Source: Citrobacter youngae ATCC 29220
Lineage (GTDB): Bacteria > Pseudomonadota > Gammaproteobacteria > Enterobacterales > Enterobacteriaceae
Assembly (NCBI RefSeq): GCF_000155975.1
Contig: NZ_GG730301.1
Span: 2,049-66,048, forward strand
DNA: 64,000 nucleotides
Reading direction: 5' to 3'
Positions 61,152-64,000 of this stretch are shown here, piece after piece. Under the pieces are notes generated by a model that did no database searches, was not told where the DNA came from, and worked only from the letters and a program-made list of their open reading frames with translations. The translations under genes were made by a program, and so were the position numbers. Each line of letters opens with the position of its first letter. The first letter of the stretch is position 1.

Positions 61152-62477
61152 ATGACTGAGATATCTCAGCAAGAATTCCAGCGTCGTCGCCAGGCTTTAC
61201 TGGCGCAAATGCAGTCTGGCAGCGCCGCGCTGATTTTTGCCGCGCCGGAAGCGACGCGCAGCGCGGACAGTGAATACCCGTACCGCCAAAACAGTGATTT
61301 CTGGTATTTCACCGGCTTTAATGAGCCTGAAGCCGTGCTGGTGCTGATTAAAAGTGATGACACTCATAACCACAGCGTTTTGTTTAACCGGGTTCGCGAT
61401 CTGACGGCGGAGATCTGGTTTGGCCGCCGTCTGGGCCAGGATGCCGCGCCGGCAAAACTCGGCGTTGACCGGGCGCTGGCCTTCAGTGAAATCAACCAAC
61501 AGCTGCATCTGTTGCTCAATGGCCTGGACGCGGTGTACCACGCACAGGGCGAGTACGCCTGGGCCGACGAGATTGTTTGCGCGGCGCTGGATAAACTGCG
61601 CAAAGGCTCCAGACAAAATCTGCGCGCGCCCGCTGCGATCATCGACTGGCGTCCGATGGTGCATGAAATGCGTCTGTTCAAATCGCCGGAAGAAATTGCG
61701 CTCATGCGCCGTGCCGGAGAGATCACCGCCCTGGCGCATACCCGCGCGATGGAAAAATGCCGTCCGGGAATGTTTGAATACCAGCTGGAAGGGGAGATTC
61801 ACCACGAATTTACCCGCCATGGCGCGCGCTACCCGTCCTATAACACTATTGTCGGCAGCGGTGAAAACGGCTGTATCCTGCATTACACCGAAAATGAAAG
61901 TGAAATGCGCGATGGCGACCTGGTGCTGATTGACGCTGGCTGTGAATACAAAGGCTATGCGGGCGATATTACGCGCACGTTCCCGGTTAACGGTCGATTT
62001 ACCCCCGCGCAGCGTGAGATCTACGACATTGTACTGGAGTCGTTAGAGACCAGCCTGCGTCTGTATCGCCCTGGCACCTCCATCCAGGAAGTCACCGGCG
62101 AAGTGGTACGCATCATGATTACCGGGCTGGTGAAGCTGGGCATTTTGCACGGCGACGTTGACCAATTAATTACCGAAAATGCGCACCGCCCATTCTTTAT
62201 GCATGGCCTTAGCCACTGGCTGGGGCTGGATGTGCACGACGTCGGCGTTTACGGTCAGGATCGTTCGCGTGTCCTTGAGCCGGGAATGGTGCTTACCGTA
62301 GAGCCGGGGCTGTACATCGCGCCGGATGCCGATGTACCGCCTGCTTATCGCGGTATTGGCATTCGTATTGAAGATGACATCCTCATCACCGAAGACGGCA
62401 ATGAAAACCTGACCGCCAGCGTGGTGAAGAAAGCCGATGATATTGAAGCCTTAATGGCCGCGGCGCGACAGCAATGA
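61152..62477 (+). CDS. pepP: Xaa-Pro aminopeptidase PepP
   Basis: Removes N-terminal residues next to proline. It is a dinuclear manganese pita-bread enzyme of 441 residues, with an N-terminal creatinase-like domain, then metal ligands in LIDAGCEYKGYAGDITR, HGLSHWLGLDVHD and VEPGLY and GIRIEDD. The start ATG at 61152 follows AGGAGAGTG; the GTG one codon earlier is less likely. It overlaps ubiH by 4 bp. Confidence 0.96.
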   Translation: MTEISQQEFQRRRQALLAQMQSGSAALIFAAPEATRSADSEYPYRQNSDFWYFTGFNEPEAVLVLIKSDDTHNHSVLFNRVRDLTAEIWFGRRLGQDAAPAKLGVDRALAFSEINQQLHLLLNGLDAVYHAQGEYAWADEIVCAALDKLRKGSRQNLRAPAAIIDWRPMVHEMRLFKSPEEIALMRRAGEITALAHTRAMEKCRPGMFEYQLEGEIHHEFTRHGARYPSYNTIVGSGENGCILHYTENESEMRDGDLVLIDAGCEYKGYAGDITRTFPVNGRFTPAQREIYDIVLESLETSLRLYRPGTSIQEVTGEVVRIMITGLVKLGILHGDVDQLITENAHRPFFMHGLSHWLGLDVHDVGVYGQDRSRVLEPGMVLTVEPGLYIAPDADVPPAYRGIGIRIEDDILITEDGNENLTASVVKKADDIEALMAAARQQ

Positions 62478-63652
62478 GCGTGATTATCGTTGGCGGTGGT
62501 ATGGTTGGCGCGACGCTGGCGCTGGCCATTTCTCAGCTCAGCCATGGGACGCTGCCGGTTCATCTGATAGAAGCGAGCGCACCAGAAACTGATCGTCATC
62601 CAGGGTTTGATGCCCGGGCGATCGCGCTGGCGGCAGGAACCTGTCAACAGCTGGCGCGAATTGGCGTATGGCAGGCGATTGCCGATTGCGCCACGGCAAT
62701 AAAAACGGTCCACGTCAGCGATCGCGGTCATGCCGGATTTGTAACGCTGGATGCGCAGGAATATCGCCTTCCGGCGCTGGGTCAGGTGGTGGAACTGCAT
62801 GATGTTGGGCTGCGTCTGTTTGCGCTGCTGCGTAAAGCGCCGGGCGTCACGCTGCACTGTCCCGAACGCGTAGCCAGCGTGTCGCGCACGCAGGAGCGTG
62901 TCGAGGTTACGCTGGAAAATGGCGAAGTTATTACCGGTCGCGTGCTGGTCGCTGCTGATGGTACGCGTTCCGCGCTGGCTACCGCCTGCGGCGTTGACTG
63001 GCAGCAGCAGCCCTATGAACAACTGGCGGTAATTGCCAACGTCACAACCTCCGTGACGCACGCCGGTCGGGCATTTGAGCGTTTCACGCAACATGGGCCG
63101 TTGGCAATGCTGCCGATGTCTGATGGTCGCTGCTCGCTGGTGTGGTGTCATCAGCTGGAGCGGCGTGATGAGATCATGGCCTGGTCCGACGAACGGTTTT
63201 GCCGTGAACTGCAAACCGCGTTTGGCTGGCGGCTGGGGCGTATTACCCATGCCGGTAAACGTAACGCTTATCCGCTTTCGTTAACCTCGGCGCAAAAAGC
63301 GATTACCCACCGTACCGTGCTGGTGGGGAACGCAGCCCAGACGCTGCATCCCATTGCCGGACAAGGTTTCAACCTTGGCCTGCGCGACGTAATGAGCCTT
63401 GCTGAGACGTTGACGCAAGCGCAAAACCGCGCGGAAGATATTGGTGATTACGTGGTGCTGGCACGCTATCAGCAGCGTCGCGAGCGCGATCGCGAAACGA
63501 CGATTGGTGTAACCAATAATCTGGTGTATCTGTTTGCCAATCGCTGGGCCCCGCTGGTTGTTGGACGAAATGTCGGGCTGATGGCGATGGAATTATTCCC
63601 CCCTGCGCGCGATGCGCTGGCGGAGCGGACCCTGGGTTGGGTTGCGCGATAA
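62474..63652 (+). CDS. ubiH: 2-octaprenyl-6-methoxyphenol hydroxylase UbiH
   Basis: FAD monooxygenase of ubiquinone synthesis. It has 392 residues; FAD motif VGGGMVGATLAL at the N terminus, DG motif (VLVAADGTRSAL) and GNAAQTLHPIAGQGFNLGLRD. Starts at ATGA overlap with pepP. It is followed by ubiI, a paralogue, after a REP pair. Confidence 0.97.
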   Translation: MSVIIVGGGMVGATLALAISQLSHGTLPVHLIEASAPETDRHPGFDARAIALAAGTCQQLARIGVWQAIADCATAIKTVHVSDRGHAGFVTLDAQEYRLPALGQVVELHDVGLRLFALLRKAPGVTLHCPERVASVSRTQERVEVTLENGEVITGRVLVAADGTRSALATACGVDWQQQPYEQLAVIANVTTSVTHAGRAFERFTQHGPLAMLPMSDGRCSLVWCHQLERRDEIMAWSDERFCRELQTAFGWRLGRITHAGKRNAYPLSLTSAQKAITHRTVLVGNAAQTLHPIAGQGFNLGLRDVMSLAETLTQAQNRAEDIGDYVVLARYQQRRERDRETTIGVTNNLVYLFANRWAPLVVGRNVGLMAMELFPPARDALAERTLGWVAR

Positions 63653-63661
63653 ATATGGCCT

Positions 63662-63742
63662 GTAGGCCGGATAAGGCAAAGCCGCCATCCGGCAAGGGGC
63701 TCCGCAAACATGGCTGATGGCGCTGCGCTTATCAGGCCTACG
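63662..63742. repeat. BIME (REP pair) between ubiH and ubiI
   Basis: GTAGGCCGGATAAGGCAAAG ... GCCATCCGGC, then TGATGGCGCTGCGCTTATCA-GGCCTACGG: paired REP units. Confidence 0.85.
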
Positions 63743-63777
63743 GATTACAGGTTTCGAGGTATAAACAGTGCAAAGTG

Positions 63778-64000
63778 TTGATGTAGCAATTGTCGGTGGC
63801 GGCATGGTGGGACTGGCGGTTGCCTGCGGTTTGCAGGGCAGCGGGTTACGCGTTGCGGTGTTAGAACAACATGCTCCGCAGCCGCTGGCAGCGGATGCAC
63901 CGCCGCAGCTTCGCGTGTCGGCCATCAATGCCGCCAGTGAAAAACTGCTCACTCGTCTGGGCGTCTGGTCAGATATCGTTGCGCGTCGCGCGTGCTGCTA
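63778..64000 (+). CDS. ubiI: Ubiquinone C5-hydroxylase UbiI (VisC), truncated by the window end
   Basis: The first 74 codons of the FAD monooxygenase that hydroxylates C5 of the ubiquinone ring. Starts with GTG at 63778 preceded by GAGGTATAAACA; FAD motif VAIVGGGMVGLAVACG and RVSAINAAS are seen. The rest lies beyond 64000. Confidence 0.94.

Overview
The window is a stretch of enterobacterial chromosome, most like Citrobacter or a close relative. From about 9.9 kb to the right end, gene order, protein lengths and sequences follow the Escherichia coli segment pheV-yqgA-speC-nupG-mltC-yggX-mutY ... serA-sibC-ygfA-ssrS-zapA-ygfB-pepP-ubiH-ubiI. There are local differences: no yggM between ansB and hemW, no yqgD beside metK, and an energy-coupling-factor (ECF) transporter operon between tktA and epd. 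Eight REP/BIME-type palindromic repeats lie in the intergenic gaps of this backbone and none in the left 9.9 kb. The genus call is an inference; family-level placement is secure.

The left part (1-9.9 kb) is the tRNA-proximal end of a genomic island integrated at the 3' end of tRNA-Phe (9891-9966). It holds a P4-type integrase beside the tRNA, a second unrelated tyrosine recombinase at the left edge, two paralogous XRE repressors, and a likely sugar-catabolism operon. The two repressor genes share the same upstream layout: two palindromes of core CTACG-N5-CGTAG, 34 bp apart, with the proximal one abutting the ATG. The operon reads leftward: Ner/Nlp-type regulator, possible 45-codon leader ORF, GPH-family sugar symporter, GH116-like glycosidase, Gfo/Idh/MocA dehydrogenase. 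The last three genes overlap. Between the second XRE gene and the integrase is about 800 bp with an octamer repeat and a 220-bp pentanucleotide microsatellite (44 units) that supplies the last residues of the integrase and most of its 3' UTR.

The backbone (10-64 kb) carries polyamine synthesis (speC; speA-speB with the small leader gene yqgB), nucleoside uptake (nupG), murein lytic transglycosylase (mltC), DNA and tRNA maintenance (mutY, trmB, rdgB, rsmE, ruvX), glutathione and SAM synthesis (gshB, metK), galactose uptake (galP with two GalR-type operators), transketolase (tktA), the epd-pgk-fbaA glycolytic operon, mscS, argO with its regulator gene argP further on, the scpABC/meaB methylmalonyl-CoA operon, rpiA, serA, an Ibs/Sib type I toxin-antitoxin locus, 6S RNA, zapA, and the start of the ubiquinone hydroxylase pair ubiH-ubiI (ubiI is cut by the window end).

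The least described parts are: (1) the island catabolic operon with its duplicated repressor/operator module; (2) the microsatellite-tailed integrase; (3) the ECF operon with a PPC-domain partner, whose two ATPases look asymmetrically degenerate; (4) unannotated small ORFs in the speA and symporter leaders; (5) a divergent Ibs toxin variant.
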